The notes under the pieces are model-generated. The model was not told the origin of the DNA. It searched no databases and saw nothing but the letters and a program-made list of their open reading frames with translations. A stretch of 64,000 nt of DNA, from the NCBI GenBank assembly GCA_035578905.1, contig JAQJVL010000084.1:789001-853000 (forward strand), written 5' to 3'. Below, one piece after another: positions 1-15,962 of the stretch (positions within the stretch are counted from its first letter, which is position 1; every line of letters starts with the position of its first letter). A program made the translations under genes and the position numbers. This stretch comes from Stictocephala bisonia (taxonomy: Eukaryota > Arthropoda > Insecta > Hemiptera > Membracidae).

Positions 1-2315
<2,315 letters not shown>

Positions 2316-5300
2316 AACCATATGTACCTACATCATGTACAACACCACGACTTATCTCGTCATGTTGTTTGTGTACCATACCACTCTCCACAAACTGCCA
2401 TATGTACAAACATCATGTACCACACCACGACCTATCTCATCGTGTTGATTGTGTACCCTGCCACTCTCCACAAGCTGCCGTATGTACTTACATCATGTAC
2501 AACACCACGACTTATCTCGTCATGTTGTTTGTGTACCATACCACTCTCCACAAACTGCCATATGTACAAACATCATGTACCACACCACGACCTATCTCAT
2601 CGTGTTGATTGTGTACCCTGCCACTCTCCACAAGCTGCCGTATGTACTTACATCATGTACAACACCACGACTTATCTCGTCATGTTGTTGGTGTACCATA
2701 CCACTCTCCACAAACTGCCATACGTACAAACATCATGTACCACACCACGACCTATCTCATCGTGTTGATTGTGTACCCTGCCACTCTCCACAAACTGCCA
2801 TATGTACAAACATCATGTACCACCCCACGACCTATCTCATCGTGTTGATTGTGTACCCTGCCACTCTCCACAAGCTGACGTATGTACCTACATCATGTAC
2901 AACACCACGACTTATCTCGTCATGTTGTTTGTGTACCATGCCACTCTCCACAAACTGCCATATGTACAAACATCATGTACCACACCACGACCTATCTCAT
3001 CGTGTTGATTGTGTACCCTGCCACTCTCCACAAGATGACGTATCTCTACATCATGTACAACACCACGACTTATCTCGTCATGTTGTTTGTGTACCATGCC
3101 ACTCTCCACAAACTGCCATATGTACAAACATCATGTACCACACCACGACCTATCTCGTCGTGTTAATTGTGTACCATGCCACTCTCCACAAGCTGACGTA
3201 TGTACCTACATCATGTACAACACCACGACTTATCTCGTCATGTTATTTGTGTACCATGCCACTCTCCACAAGCTGACGTATGTACATACATCATGTACAA
3301 CACCACGACCTATCTCGTCGTGTAGATTGTGTACCGTGCCACTCTCCACAAGCAGCCGTATGTACCTACGTCATGTACAACACCACTACCTATCTCGTCA
3401 TGTTGTTTGTGTACCGCACCACTCTCCAGAAGCTGCCGTATGTACCTACATCATGTACAACACCACGACCTATCTCTTCACGTTGTTTATGTACCACTAT
3501 CCACAAGCTGCCGTATGTAGAAACATCATGTACAACACCACGACCTATCTCATCGTGTTGATTGTGTACCGTGCCACTCTCCAAAAGCTGACGTATGTAC
3601 ATACATCATGTACAACACCACGACCTATCTCGTCGTGTTGATTGTGTACCCTGCCACTCTCCACAAGCTACCGTATGTACCTACATCATGTACAACACCA
3701 CGAACTATCTCGTCGTGTTGATTGTGTACCGTGCCACTGTCCACAAGCTACCGTATGTACCTACATCATGTACAACACCATGACCTATCTCTTCGTGTTG
3801 TTTGTGTAACGTGCCACTCTCCACAAGCTGCCATATGTACCTACATCATGTACAACACCAGGACATATCTCGTCGTGTTGATTGTGTACCGCACCACTCT
3901 CCAAAAGCTGCCGTATGTACCTACATCATGTACAACACCACGACTTATCTCGTCATGTTGTTTGTGTATCGTGCCACTCTCCACAAGCTGCCATATGAAC
4001 CTACATCATGTACAACACCAGGACATATCTCGTCGTGTTGATTGTGTACCGCACCACTCTCCACAAGCTGCCGTATGTACCTACATCATGTACAACACCA
4101 CGACCGATCTCGTCATGTCGTTTGTGTACCGCGCCACTCTCCACAAGATGCCGTTTGTACCTACATCATGTACAACACCACGACCTATCTCTTCACGTTG
4201 TTTATGTACCATGCCACTATCCACAAGCTGCCATATGTACCTACATCATGTACAACACCACGACCTATCTCGTCGTGTAGATTGTGTACCGCACCACACT
4301 CCACAAGCTGCCGTATGTACCTACATCATGTACAACACCACGACCTATCTCGTCGTGTTGATTGTGTACCGTGCCACTGTCCACAAGCTACCGTATGTAC
4401 CTACATCATGTACAACACCACTACCTATCTTGTCATGTTGTTTGTGTATCGTGCCACTCTCCACAAGCTGCCGTATGTACCTACATCATGTACAACACCA
4501 CGACCTATCTCATCGTGTTGATTGTGTACCTTGCCACTCTCCAAAAGCTGACTTCTGTACATACATCATGTACAACACCACGACCTATCTCGTCGTGTTG
4601 ATTGTGTACCCTGCCACTCTCCACAAGCTGCCGTATGTACCTACATCATGTACAACACCACGACCTATCTCGTCGTGTTGATTGTGTACCGTGCCACTGT
4701 CCACAAGCTGCCGTATGTACCTAGATCATGTACAACACCACGACTACCTCGTCATGTTGTTTGTGTACCACACCACTTTCCACAAGCTGCTGTATGTACC
4801 TACATCATGTACAATACCACTACCTATCTCGTCATGTTGTTTGTGTACCGCACTACTCTCCACAAGCTGCCGTATGTACTTACATCATGTACAACACCAC
4901 GACTTATCTCGTCATGTTGTTTGTGTACCATGCCACTCTCCACAAACTGCCATATGTACAAACATCATGTACCAAACCACGACCTATCTCATCGTATTGA
5001 TTGTGTACCGTGCCACTCTCCAAAAGCTGACGTCTGTACATACATCATGTACAACACCACTACCTATCTTGTCATGTTGTTCGTGTATCGTGCCACTCTC
5101 CACAAGCTGCCGTATGTACCTACATCATGTACAACACCACGACCTATCTCTTCGTGTTGATTGTGTATCTTGCCACTCTCCAAAAGCTGACGTCTGTACA
5201 TACATCATGTACAACACCACTACCTATCTTGTCATGTTGTTCGTGTATCGTGCCACTCTCCACAAGCTGCCGTATGTACCTACATCATGTACAACACCAC

Positions 5301-6073
5301 GACCTATCTCTTCGTGTTGATTGTGTACCTTGCCACTCTCCAAAAGCTGACGTCTGTACATACATCATGTACAACACCACGACCTATCTCTTCGTGTTGA
5401 TTGTGTACCCTGCCACTCTCCACAAGCTGCCGTATGTACCTACATCATGTACAACACCACGACCTATCTCGTCGTGTTGATTGTGTACCGTGCCACTGTC
5501 CACAAGCTACCGTATGTACCTACATCATGTACAACACCACGACCTATCTCATCGTTTTGATTTTGTACCGTGCCACTCTCCACAAGCTGCCGTATTTACC
5601 TGCATCATGTACAACACCACGACCTATCTCTTCGTGTTGTTTGTGTAACGTGCCACTCTCCACAAGCTGCCATATGTACCTACATTATGTACAACACCAG
5701 GACATATCTCGTCGTGTTGATTGTGTACCACACCATTCTCCACAAGCTGCCGTATGTACCTACATCATATACAACACCACGACTTTCTCGTCATGTTGTT
5801 CGAGTATCGTGCCACTCTCCACAAGCTGCCGTATGTACCTACATCATGTACAACACCACTACCTATCTCGTCATGTTGTTTGTGTACCGCACCACTCTCC
5901 ACAAACTTCCGTATGTACCTACATCATGTACAACACCACTACCTATCTCGTCATGTTGCTTGTATACCGCACCAGTCTCCACAAGCTGCCGTATGTACTT
6001 ACATCATGTACAACACCACGACCTATCTCGTCATGTTGTTTGTGTACCGTGCCACTCTCCACAAGCCGCCGAT
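2316..6073. repeat. 80-bp satellite array, about 47 units, with 160-bp dimeric organisation
   Basis: Tandem units of 80 bp with a conserved core (TACATCATGTACAACACCAC). In about 2316-3250 two unit types alternate. One type has ...CTTATCTCGTCATGTTGTTTG and the other has ...CCTATCTCATCGTGTTGATTG, giving a 160-bp higher-order period. Units from about 3280 onward are more mixed, and another 160-bp duplication is visible at about 5020-5400. Because 80 is not a multiple of 3, each reading frame recurs every three units (240 bp). This explains the many overlapping open frames, which I do not annotate as genes. Confidence 0.97.
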
Positions 6074-6691
6074 GTAATTTCAAAATACTGCTGGACTAGG
6101 GTTCCGACGGTCCGGATATCGGGTTTATGCTCTTGTCTTACAGCAAGTGCGTTACCATTACAAAAACCATAAACAAAATACAGCTCAGTGTATTCCTGTG
6201 ATGGCCATAGTGTCTTTCACATTACTGGCATAGAAATTCTGCCTGGAGTAAGGGGGAAAACCATGATTTAAAAGTAAATTTGTAACAGATGAGTAGTGGG
6301 CTCTCTAATTTAAAATACTGTTAATAAGAACGAGTAATGCCAAATAAGACCAATGATTGGTATAAATTAATTTTATATTCATACACAAGGACATATTTCC
6401 AGAATAATTCAATATCAAGAAATAAATTAATTTGTGTTTGAAAAAGTCATAGGTGCTAAAATACATATAGTCAACTATGGATTCATAAAAAGCTTATAAT
6501 AAATACAAATGCTATTATTATATTTAATACTCACCGCGTTTCTTCAGAATTTAAGATACTGTGTCTTATTTAATTGCTATAGTATATATATATCATTATC
6601 ACCATTGTACGAATACATATTATTCGTAACAATAAACTTCAAAGGTGGAATTGTAAAAGGTAATTTTAAGTTAATGATATTATCATCTTTG
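6074..6691. other. Spacer between satellite and mariner-like element
   Basis: AT-rich sequence. I recognise no gene or element boundary before the TA target site at 6692-6693. Confidence 0.4.
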
Positions 6692-6693
6692 TA

Positions 6694-7643
6694 CAGGGTG
6701 GCTCAGAATAACGGGTATTTTACAAATGCATAAAGGTAGCTGTGATGATATTACACCGATACATTACAGTGATCTTAAGCTAGTGAATACTCTGCCATTT
6801 CAGTTACAATAATATTCACAATGGTTCTATGGAACGCACACCAGCGAGAGTTAGCCGTTAAAATGTTTTATAAAAACTGTGATAGTTTGAAAGCTACGCA
6901 GAGGGAGGAAGTTCCAACATTATTGCAACTTAGTACGTCATGATGCCGTTCCATCAAAACGTGCAGTAAAAAGTTGGATTTATAACTTTGAAGATACTGG
7001 TTCTGCTTTAAATAAAAAACCAACAGGATGACCAAGAAGTGTTCGTAGGCTAACTGCACAGAACATTAAAGTTGTTCGCGAGCGTGTGTTAGGGAGCCCA
7101 CGGCGTGGGGACGTTACAATATATCGTTACACCTGAAGTGAACGATGTTCAATATGTTCAAGAGTCCTGGTTTCAAGAGAATGGTACGACTTCGTACACT
7201 GAACGGCAATCAGTGGAAGCTGTGTGCAAACTGTTCGGTAACCGCGTGATCTCTAGATTCGGTAACGTTTCCTGGCCCCCTAGATCTCCAGATTCAACCG
7301 TTTGCGATTTTTTTTATGGGAGCTATCTCAAAAGTAAAGTGAACACGACTCGACTAACTGCAGATGGTGGGTTAAAACAGAGAATTTGGGGTGAAATTCA
7401 CAGCATCCCAGCGGAGATGTTGCAGCGTTCAAGTAGAATCTCAGCTCTAGGACAAGCGTTCGTACGGGAGGACACCATCTTATAAGGACATCATTTTTAA
7501 GAAATGATAAGAACCATTAATGTTTCTTAAATGGCAAGTTTTAATGTTTCAATTATCATAAATTAATAATTACTATCCATCACTCTTAGTTTTTTTTTTT
7601 TTTTTTTTTTTTTTTAAGGTTCCTGTTATTCTGAGTCACCCGT
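6694..7643 (+). mobile_element. Degenerate, internally deleted mariner-like transposon
   Basis: The left terminus reads CAGGGTGGCTCAGAATAACG. The right terminus is its imperfect inverted copy (ACGGGTGACTCAGAATAACA on the other strand). Both ends are flanked by TA (6692-6693 and 7644-7645), as expected for Tc1/mariner. Inside, about 6830-7080 encodes a broken helix-turn-helix region typical of insect mariner transposases (HQRELAVKMFYKNCDSL, then VPSKRAVKSWIYNFEDTG), with frameshifts and a stop. About 7105-7485 encodes the C-terminal catalytic part. The length of about 950 bp, against roughly 1.3 kb for a complete element, implies loss of the middle. A 25-bp T run lies near the right end. Confidence 0.85.
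6834..7485 (+). pseudogene. Mariner-like transposase remnant (HTH plus C-terminal DDE part)
   Basis: The N-terminal DNA-binding region is readable only by changing frame. After a deletion the C-terminal segment (open frame 7105-7485) has WFQENGTTSYT, WPPRSPDSTVCDFF and the tail LKQRIWGEIHSIPAEML. These align in order with the usual WFQQDGA..HT and WP.RSPDL..CDFFLWG blocks of insect mariner-type transposases. The second catalytic aspartate of the family (QQDG) is N here, and the first catalytic block is deleted. The protein cannot be functional. Recognition rests on family motifs I know, not on a database search. Confidence 0.82.
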
Positions 7644-7645
7644 TA

Positions 7646-8170
7646 AATAATATCATTTTTAAGTTATAACAACTCGGGATGCTGTTACTGGCTGGAGTGT
7701 CCCGAACCTCATTGGTACGATCTGTGGTCAAGTACTTACTCTACATCCACCCACCTTCCATAGCACTTCATCCTTCAAGTGCAAAGTAGTGGGTCTACCA
7801 AACATGTCGCTCGAAATTCTAAGTCTACATTTATTTCTCACTTCAAGAAGGTTAATATAGTAGAGCTAAATATAGCAAATCTATTACCTTATTTACATTA
7901 TTAAAAATATGTCCAAATGATTTCACAATCCTTCTAAACACGCCATTAGTCGACATTATTTTAGGACTATTATGTTATGTAAAATTGTATGAGAGTGAAC
8001 ATTGAAGTTTTTTTTTTTTAATTTAACACCTTTTAGAGTTGTCTGATCATTAGAACACAGATCCTTCTTCACAATCGCTACTTTCACGATTAACTACTAT
8101 TTTATTGCTATCAGTTGGGGTTGAAGTGTAAAAATGGTTGCATGTTCCAAGACTAGCGACAGACACGAAC
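7646..8170. other. AT-rich spacer
   Basis: I recognise no feature apart from short A/T homopolymers (about 8009-8020). Confidence 0.4.
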
Positions 8171-8650
8171 ACTGGTCAGCTGATTGTAGGGCGCTCATCA
8201 TTAACGTGTTATGTCAGCCGAGTATACAACCTAACTCAACAACCATCCGTCTTGGGAAGTTGGCACGTCTCATGTCTTGCACATAGGCGATTACAAAGTG
8301 ACGTTTAAGCTGTAAGTTCGTGATACTGGTCAGCTGAATGTAAAGCGCTCATCATTAACGTGTTATGTCACCCGAGTATACAACCTAACTCAACAACCAT
8401 CCGTCTTGGGAAGTTGGCACGTCTCATGTCTTACACATAGGCGATTACAAAGTGAAGTTTAAGCTGTAAGTTCGTGATACTGGTCAGCTGAATGTAAAGC
8501 GCTCATCATTAACGTGTTATGTCAGCCGAGTATACAACCTAACTCAACAACCATCCGTCTTGGGAAGTTGGTACGTCTCATGTCTTGCACATAGGCGATT
8601 ACAAAGTGACATTCAAGCTGTAAGTTCGTGATACTCGTCAGATGAATGTA
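8171..8650. repeat. 154-bp tandem triplication
   Basis: Units beginning ACTGGTCAGCTGA start at 8171, 8325 and 8479. A diverged fourth start (ACTCGTCAGATGA) lies at about 8633, so the period is 154 bp. The units differ by only a few substitutions. No coding potential is evident. Confidence 0.93.
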
Positions 8651-10573
8651 GGGCAGTCATAATATGTTAACTGAGTTTACAGATGCATTACGATGTGGCA
8701 GTCTTAATTTTTTAACCTGCGTGTATTAAGTGTTATCACACTTAGATCGGAAGAAGCCTAATTTAATCACTTGCTGTCGGGGGGAGGTTAATACTATGTA
8801 CATTGCTTTTTGAGTATGCAGTTAATATTTAGATCTCAAAATATTTACTTCCAATTGCTTCCAATATTTGTAGACTACATGTATACGAACCCGACCTTGA
8901 GGAAGGGTGTTGATGACGTACACCCGAGTACAAATTGAGCGGTTGGAGTAGATTGATGGGGTTCAGGGTTAACTGAGGGGCAAGCCATCGATACCCGGCA
9001 AGGTCGTGTCAACGCCTTCACACAACACAAAGCCGGTACACTGTGACGATCTGATATAACTGTTAATTAACTCTCGTTAATCCTGAATGAGTCCATGCTA
9101 TAGGGATTCACTTCTTTTTTATTGGGGGGGGGGGGCAGGGGGTTGTATGGGGTTGTATGGGACTCTTAGTTTTAGTTGTAATTGAGATCAACGTTGTTTC
9201 GAGAGTATTGTTTAAAGGAGACACCTATTTTGGTTGGTAATCGACTTCCAACTAATGTCACAGTTTTTCCACCTACCCAACGTGCGTCTTGACAAAATAC
9301 TTATTTGATAAATGACAGTATACATTATATGTATAAACAAATACAATTTACCCACCCACCCACTTTACTAATATGGGTTGGTTGGTTTGGTTAAGAACTT
9401 CCAACTTGTGTTCCGGGAAGTTTGAAGTTGGAAAGCGCTTCCAGGTTCTAAAGTACATTGTCATGACTGTTAGATCATTTGTTAATGTCAGTTCTGCCTT
9501 TTATAAGTCTGTATGTTGATACTCTTATGCAATGTCATCAGCATAGAAACACTTTCTCAATATATCCTTCAGATATCATCAATCTAGAAATTGAAGAAAA
9601 AACTACGAGCAAGATTATTAAGGAGATGGTTCTTTGGATGCTTAAACGGGCCTTTCTGATATTCATTAATAATTTATTGATAAGAGAAGCATACGAAACC
9701 TAACCACAATTGACTAGCATTTACTTTGTAGAAATTATTTGTCATAGAATATTCAATAAGTGGGTTTTATTTATCGTGATAGTTACTATATATGTTTAAG
9801 AACCTCTGAAAATAATAAAGAAAGGACAGAAACCCAGGTTTTAAAGCTTTACGAAGAGATTTTTTTCTCCAGACTGTTTCACAGTCTGATGTTGTCTATG
9901 AATGCTACTGTGTTTGTTTGTTTTTTTTTTTTTTTTTTTTTTAAATTAACCAAGGAATTTCGTTAGAGAAAGAACCTGGTCACAGCAGTTACGACCAGGT
10001 CTGAAACCGGCCTGGTCTAAAGTGATGTTCTGTTACAAAAAACTCTCCCCAACAATTTATAGCACAATCACTACAGGACTACTGGTCGAGTACCTACTCG
10101 CCCCGGGTGTCATTTGCATTGGAAACGGCAATTATTTCAAATTAATTACCGAAAACTATTCGCATACTATTAATATTCCATTACTGACTGTAAAAAGCAA
10201 ATTTGTAACTCTGTCCATCCACCATTGACGATTGATCTGTTCTGAGAACTTATTCTGAGTAAGGGTGCTATCAGTACAGTACAAGGTATTACCGTATCTA
10301 TACACTATATGACATTGCTAATAATTACTTGCAGACCAAGACGGATTCGAAACTGCGCTATCTCTAATGGTAACCATAAATTAGTCTGAGTGTTTCAAAT
10401 AAATAAAATCCTGTATCAAAGAACTTTATTTTCATTTTAATCAATATCATATCAGATATAATATGTGCTTTATTGCTCTAACAAGTAACGGCGACGTATG
10501 CAGTTTATGCCAACAGTCTAGGAGAACATTTCATTCTCAAACAACAATATTACTCGTTAATGTTCAGTTCAAA
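8651..10573. other. Spacer with homopolymers only
   Basis: A G-run and short GGTTGTATGG repeats lie at about 9124-9165, and a poly-T of about 24 at 9919-9942. Open frames of 68-74 codons at 9479, 9760 and 10022 have low-complexity or unfamiliar products. I do not support them as genes. Confidence 0.4.
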
Positions 10574-13500
10574 TGAAGTGTGCTACTGTTACGTGTGGTA
10601 GAAAAGGATGTGTCAAGTCACACTATGAAGTGTGCTACTGTTACGTGTGGTAGAAAAGGATGTGTCAAGTCACACTATGAAGTGTGCTACTGTTACGTGT
10701 GGTAGAAAAGGATGTGTCAAGTCACACTATGAAGTGTGCTACTGTTACGTGCAGTAGTAAAGGATGTGTCAAGTCACTATGTACTACTGTTACGTGCGGT
10801 AGAAAAGGATGTGTAAAGTCATACTATGAAGTGTGCTACTGTTACGTGCGGTAGAAAAAGGATGTGTCAAGTCACACTATGAAGTGTGCTACTGTTACGT
10901 GCAGTAGTAAAGGATGTGTCAAGTCACTATGTACTACTGTTACGTGCGGTAGAAAAGGATGTGTAAAGTCATACTATGAAGTGTGCTACTGTTACGTGCG
11001 GTAGAAAAAGGATGTGTAAAGTCACACTATGAAGTGTGCTACTGTTAAGAGCGGTAGTAAAGGATGTGTCAAGTCACACTATGAAGTGTGCTACTGTTAC
11101 GTGCAGTAGTAAAGGATGTGTCAAGTCACTATGTACTACTGTTACGTGCGGTAGAAAAGGATGTGTAAAGTCATACTATGAAGTGTGCTACTGTTACGTG
11201 CAGTAGAAAAGGATGCGTCAAGTCACACTATGAAGTGTGCTACTGTTACGTGCGGTAGAAAAGGATGTGTCAAGTCACACTATGAAGTGTGCTACTGTTA
11301 CGTGCGGTAGAAAAGGATGTGTCAAGTCACACTATGAAGTGTGCTACTGTTACGTGCGGTAGTAAAGGATGTGTAAAGTCATACTATGAAGTGTGCTACT
11401 GTTACGTGCAGTAGAAAAGGATGCGTCAAGTCACACTATGAAGTGTGCTACTGTTACGTGTGGTAGAAAAGGATGTGTCAAGTCACACTATGAAGTGTGC
11501 TACTGTTAAGTGTGGTAATAAAGGATGTGTCAAGTCACACTATGAAGTGTGCTACTGTTACGTGTGGTAGTAAAGGATGTGTCAAGTCACACTATGAAGT
11601 GTCTACTGTTACGTGTGGTAGTAAAGGATGTGTCAAGTCACACTATGAAGTGTGCTACTGTTACGTGCTGGTAGTAAAGGATGTGTCAAGTCACACTATG
11701 AAGTGTGCTACTGTTACGTGCGGTATAAAAGGATGTGTCAAGTCACACTATGAAGTGTGCTACTGTTACGTGCGGTAGTAAAGGATGTGTCAAGTCACAC
11801 TATGAAGTGTGCTACTGTTACGTGCGGTAGAAAAAGGATGTGTCAAGTCACACTATGAAGTGTGCTACTGTTACGTGCGGTAGAAAAGGATGTGTCAAGT
11901 CACACTATGAAGTGTGCTACTGTTACGTGCGGTAGAAAAGGATGTGTCAAGTCACACTATGAAGTGTGCTACTGTTATGTGTGGTAGTAAAGGATGTGTC
12001 AAGTCACACTATGAAGTGTGCTACTGTTACGTGCGGTAGAAAAGGATGTGTCAAGTCACACTATGAAGTGTGCTACTGTTACGTGCGGTAGAAAAGGATG
12101 CGTCAAGTCACACTATGAAGTGTGCTACTGTTACGTGCGGTAGTAAAGGATGTGTCAAGTCACACTATGAAGTGTGCTATACTGTTACGTGCGGTAGTAA
12201 AGGATGCGTCAAGTCACACTATGAAGTGTGCTACTGTTACGTGCGGTAGAAAAGGATGCGTCAAGTCACACTATGAAGTGTGCTACTGTTACGTGCGGTA
12301 GAAAAGGATGCGTCAAGTCACACTATGAAGTGTGCTACTGTTACGTGCGGTAGAAAAGGATGTGTCAAGTCACACTATGAAGTGTGCTACTGTTACGTGC
12401 GGTAGAAAAGGATGCGTCAAGTCACACTATGAAGTGTGCTACTGTTACGTGCGGTAGAAAAGGATGTGTCAAGTCACACTATGAAGTGTGCTACTGTTAC
12501 GTGCGGTAGTAAAGGATGTGTCAAGTCACACTATGAAGTGTGCTACTGTTACGTGCGGTAGTAAAGGATGTGTCAAGTCACACTATGAAGTGTGCTACTG
12601 TTACGTGCGGTAGTAAAGGATGTGTCAAGTCACACTATGTAGCTACTGTTACGTGCGGTAGAAAAGGATGTGTCAAGTCACACTATGAAGTGTGCTACTG
12701 TTACGTGCAGTATAAAAGGATGCGTAAGTCACACTATGAAGTGTGCTACTGTTACGTGCGGTAGAAAAGGATGTGTCAAGTCACACTATGAAGTGTGCTA
12801 CTGTTACGTGCGGTAGAAAAGGATGTGTCAAGTCACACTATGAAGTGTGCTACTGTTACGTGCGGTAGTAAAGGATGTGTAAAGTCACACTATGAATTGT
12901 GCTACTGTTACGTGCGGTAGTAAAGGATGTGTCAAGTCAGAAGTCACACTATGAAGTGTGCTACTGTTACGTGCAGTAGTAAAGGATGTGTCAAGTCACA
13001 CTATGTACTACTGTTACGTGCGGTAGAAAAGGATGTGTCAAGTCACACTATGAAGTGTGCTATACTGTTACGTGCGGTAGTAAAGGATGTGTCAAGTCAC
13101 ACTATGAAGTGTGCTATACTGTTACGTGCGGTAGTAAAGGATGTGTCAAGTCACACTATGAAGTGTGCTATACTGTTACGTGCGGTAGTAAAGGATGTGT
13201 CAAGTCACACTATGAAGTGTGCTACTGTTACGTGCGGTAGAAAAGGATGTGTCAAGTCACACTATGAAGTGTGCTACTGTTACGTGCGGTAGAAAAGGAT
13301 GTGTCAAGTCACACTATGAAGTGTGCTACTGTTACGTGCGGTAGAAAAGGATGCGTCAAGTCACACTATGAAGTGTGCTACTGTTACGTGCGGTAGAAAA
13401 GGATGTGTCAAGTCACACTATGAAGTGTGCTACTGTTACGTGCGGTAGAAAAAGGATGTGTCAAGTCACACTATGAAGTGTGCTACTGTTATGTGTGGTA

Positions 13501-15724
13501 GTAAAGGATGTGTCAAGTCACACTATGAAGTGTGCTACTGTTACGTGCAGTATAAAAGGATGCGTAAGTCACACTATGAAGTGTGCTACTGTTACTTGTG
13601 GTAGAAAAGGATGTGTCAAGTCACACTATGAAGTGTGCTACTGTTAAGTGTGGTAGTAAAGGATGTGTCAAGTCACACTATGAAGTGTGCTACTGTTACG
13701 TGTGGTAGTAAAGGATGTGTCAAGTCACTCTATGAAGTGTACTACTGTTACGTGTGGTAGTAAAGGATGTGTCAAGTCACACTATGAAGTGTACTACTGT
13801 TACGTGTGGTAGTAAAGGATGTGTCAAGTCACACTATGAAGTGTACTACTGTTACGTGCGGTATTAAAGGATGTGTCAAGTCACACTATGAAGTGTGCTA
13901 CTGTTACGTGCAGTAGTAAAGGATGTGTCAAGTCACTATGTACTACTGTTACGTGCCGTAGTAAAGCATGCGTCAAGTTACACTATGAAGTGTACTACTG
14001 TTACGTGCGGTAGTAAAGGATGTGTCAAGTCACACTATGAAGTGTGCTACTGTTACGTGCGATAGTAAAGGATATGTCAAGTCACTATGTGCTACTGTTA
14101 CGTGCGGTAGTAAAGGATGTGCCAAGTCACACTATGAAGTGTGCTACTGTTACGTGCGTTATTAAAAGATGTGTCAAGTCACACTATGAAGTGTAATACT
14201 GTTACGTGTGGTATTAAAGGATGTGTCAAGTCACACTATGAAGTGTGCTACTGTTACGTGCGGTAGTAAAGGATGTGTCAAGTCACACTATGAAGTGTAC
14301 TACTGTTACCTGCGGTAGTAAAGCATGTGTCAAGTCACACTATGAAGTGTGCTACTGTTACGTGTGGTAGTAAAGCATGTGTCAAGTCACACTATGAAGT
14401 GTACTACTGTTACGTGCGGTAGTAAAGCATGTGTCAAGTCACACTATGAAGTGTACTACTGATACGTGCGGTAGTAAAGCATGTGTCAAGTCACACTATG
14501 AAGTGTACTACTGTTACGTGTGGTATTAATGGATGTGTCAAGTCACACTATGAAGTGTGCTACTGTTACGTGTGGTAGTAAAGGATGCGTCAAGTCACAC
14601 TATGAAGTGTGCTACTGTTACGTGTGGTAGTAAAGCATGTGTCAAGTCACACTATGAAGTGTACTACAGTTACGTGCGGTAGTAAAGGATGTGGCAAGTC
14701 ACACTATGAAGTGTACTACTGTTACGTGCGGTAGTAAAGGATGTGTCAAGTCACACTATGAAGTGTGCTACTGTTACGTGCGGTAGTAAAGGATGTGTCA
14801 AGTCACTATGTGCTACTGTTACGTGCGGTAGTAAAGGATGTGTCAAGTCACTATGTGCTACTGTTACGTGCGGTAGTAAAGGATGTGTCAAGTCACTATG
14901 TGCTACTGTTACGTGCGGTAGTAAAGGATGTGTCAAGTCACTATGTGCTACTGTTACGTGCGGTAGTAAAGGATGTGTCAAGTCACTATGTGCTACTGTT
15001 ACGTGCGGTAGTAAAGGATGTGTCAAGTCACTATGTGCTACTGTTACGTGCGGTAGTAAAGGATGTGTCAAGTCACACTATGAAGTGTACTACTGTTACG
15101 TGCGGTAGTAAAGGATGTGTCAAGTCACTATGTGCTACTGTTACGTGCGGTAGTAAAGGATGTGTCAAGTCACACTATGAAGTGTACTACTGTTACGTGC
15201 GGTAGTAAAGGATGTGTCAAGTCACACTATGAAGTGTACTACTGTTACGTGCGGTAGTAAAGGATGTGTCAAGTCACACTATGAAGTGTGCTACTGTTAC
15301 GTGCGGTAGTAAAGGATGTGTCAAGTCACTATGTGCTACTGTTACGTGCGGTAGTAAAGGATGTGTCAAGTCACTATGTGCTACTGTTACGTGCGGTAGT
15401 AAAGGATGTGTCAAGTCACACTATGAAGTGTACTACTGTTACGTGCGGTAGTAAAGGATGTGTCAAGTCACACTATGAAGTGTGCTACTGTTATGTGCAG
15501 TAGTAAAGGATGTGTCAAGTCACACTATGAAGTGTACTACTGTTACGTGCGGTAGTAAAGGATGTGTCAAGTCACACTATGAAGTGTGCTACTGTTACGT
15601 GCGGTAGTAAAGGATGTGTCAAGTCACTATGTGCTACTGTTACGTGCGGTAGTAAAGGATGTGTCAAGTCACTATGTGCTACTGTTACGTGCGGTAGTAA
15701 AGGATGCGTCCAGTCACTATGTTA
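10574..15724. repeat. 52-bp/45-bp satellite array, roughly 100 units
   Basis: The main unit is 52 bp and contains a perfect 6-bp hairpin with a 4-nt loop (CACACTATGAAGTGTG) followed by TGTTACGTGCGGTAG. A short 45-bp variant has lost 7 bp of the hairpin (CACTATGTG). The array is regionally structured. AGAAAAGG-type units dominate about 10574-13600 and AGTAAAGG-type units dominate about 13640-15720. The 45-bp units form pure runs at about 14805-15070 and 15300-15720. The 45-bp units are three-divisible, so they give artefactual 15-residue repeat open frames on both strands. Confidence 0.97.
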
Positions 15725-15962
15725 AAATGTTACCACTTTCCTCGATATGTTGTTTGTTATTTTTCCCTAATGAAGTGTCTAAGTCTTGAGGGTAGATCGA
15801 TGGCTGCTCATGCACGGTCACGGACTGACCTTTCGTCGTGTCCATCACGAGTCACGTAAATGTCGTATAAAACCTCAAACTTTCTTGTTCAATAGCTGCA
15901 CTGGTAGAAACACATTCAACACACAGCCCTTACTGGTATATCACCTCATTCGCCACACCTAG
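15725..15962. other. Short spacer between satellite and pogo-like remnant
   Basis: No recognised feature. Confidence 0.4.

Noticed and set aside
11497..15789. Open frames with SKGCVKS-type repeats on both strands
   Set aside because: They are products of the 52/45-bp satellite. The 45-bp units are three-divisible, so they stay open by arithmetic.
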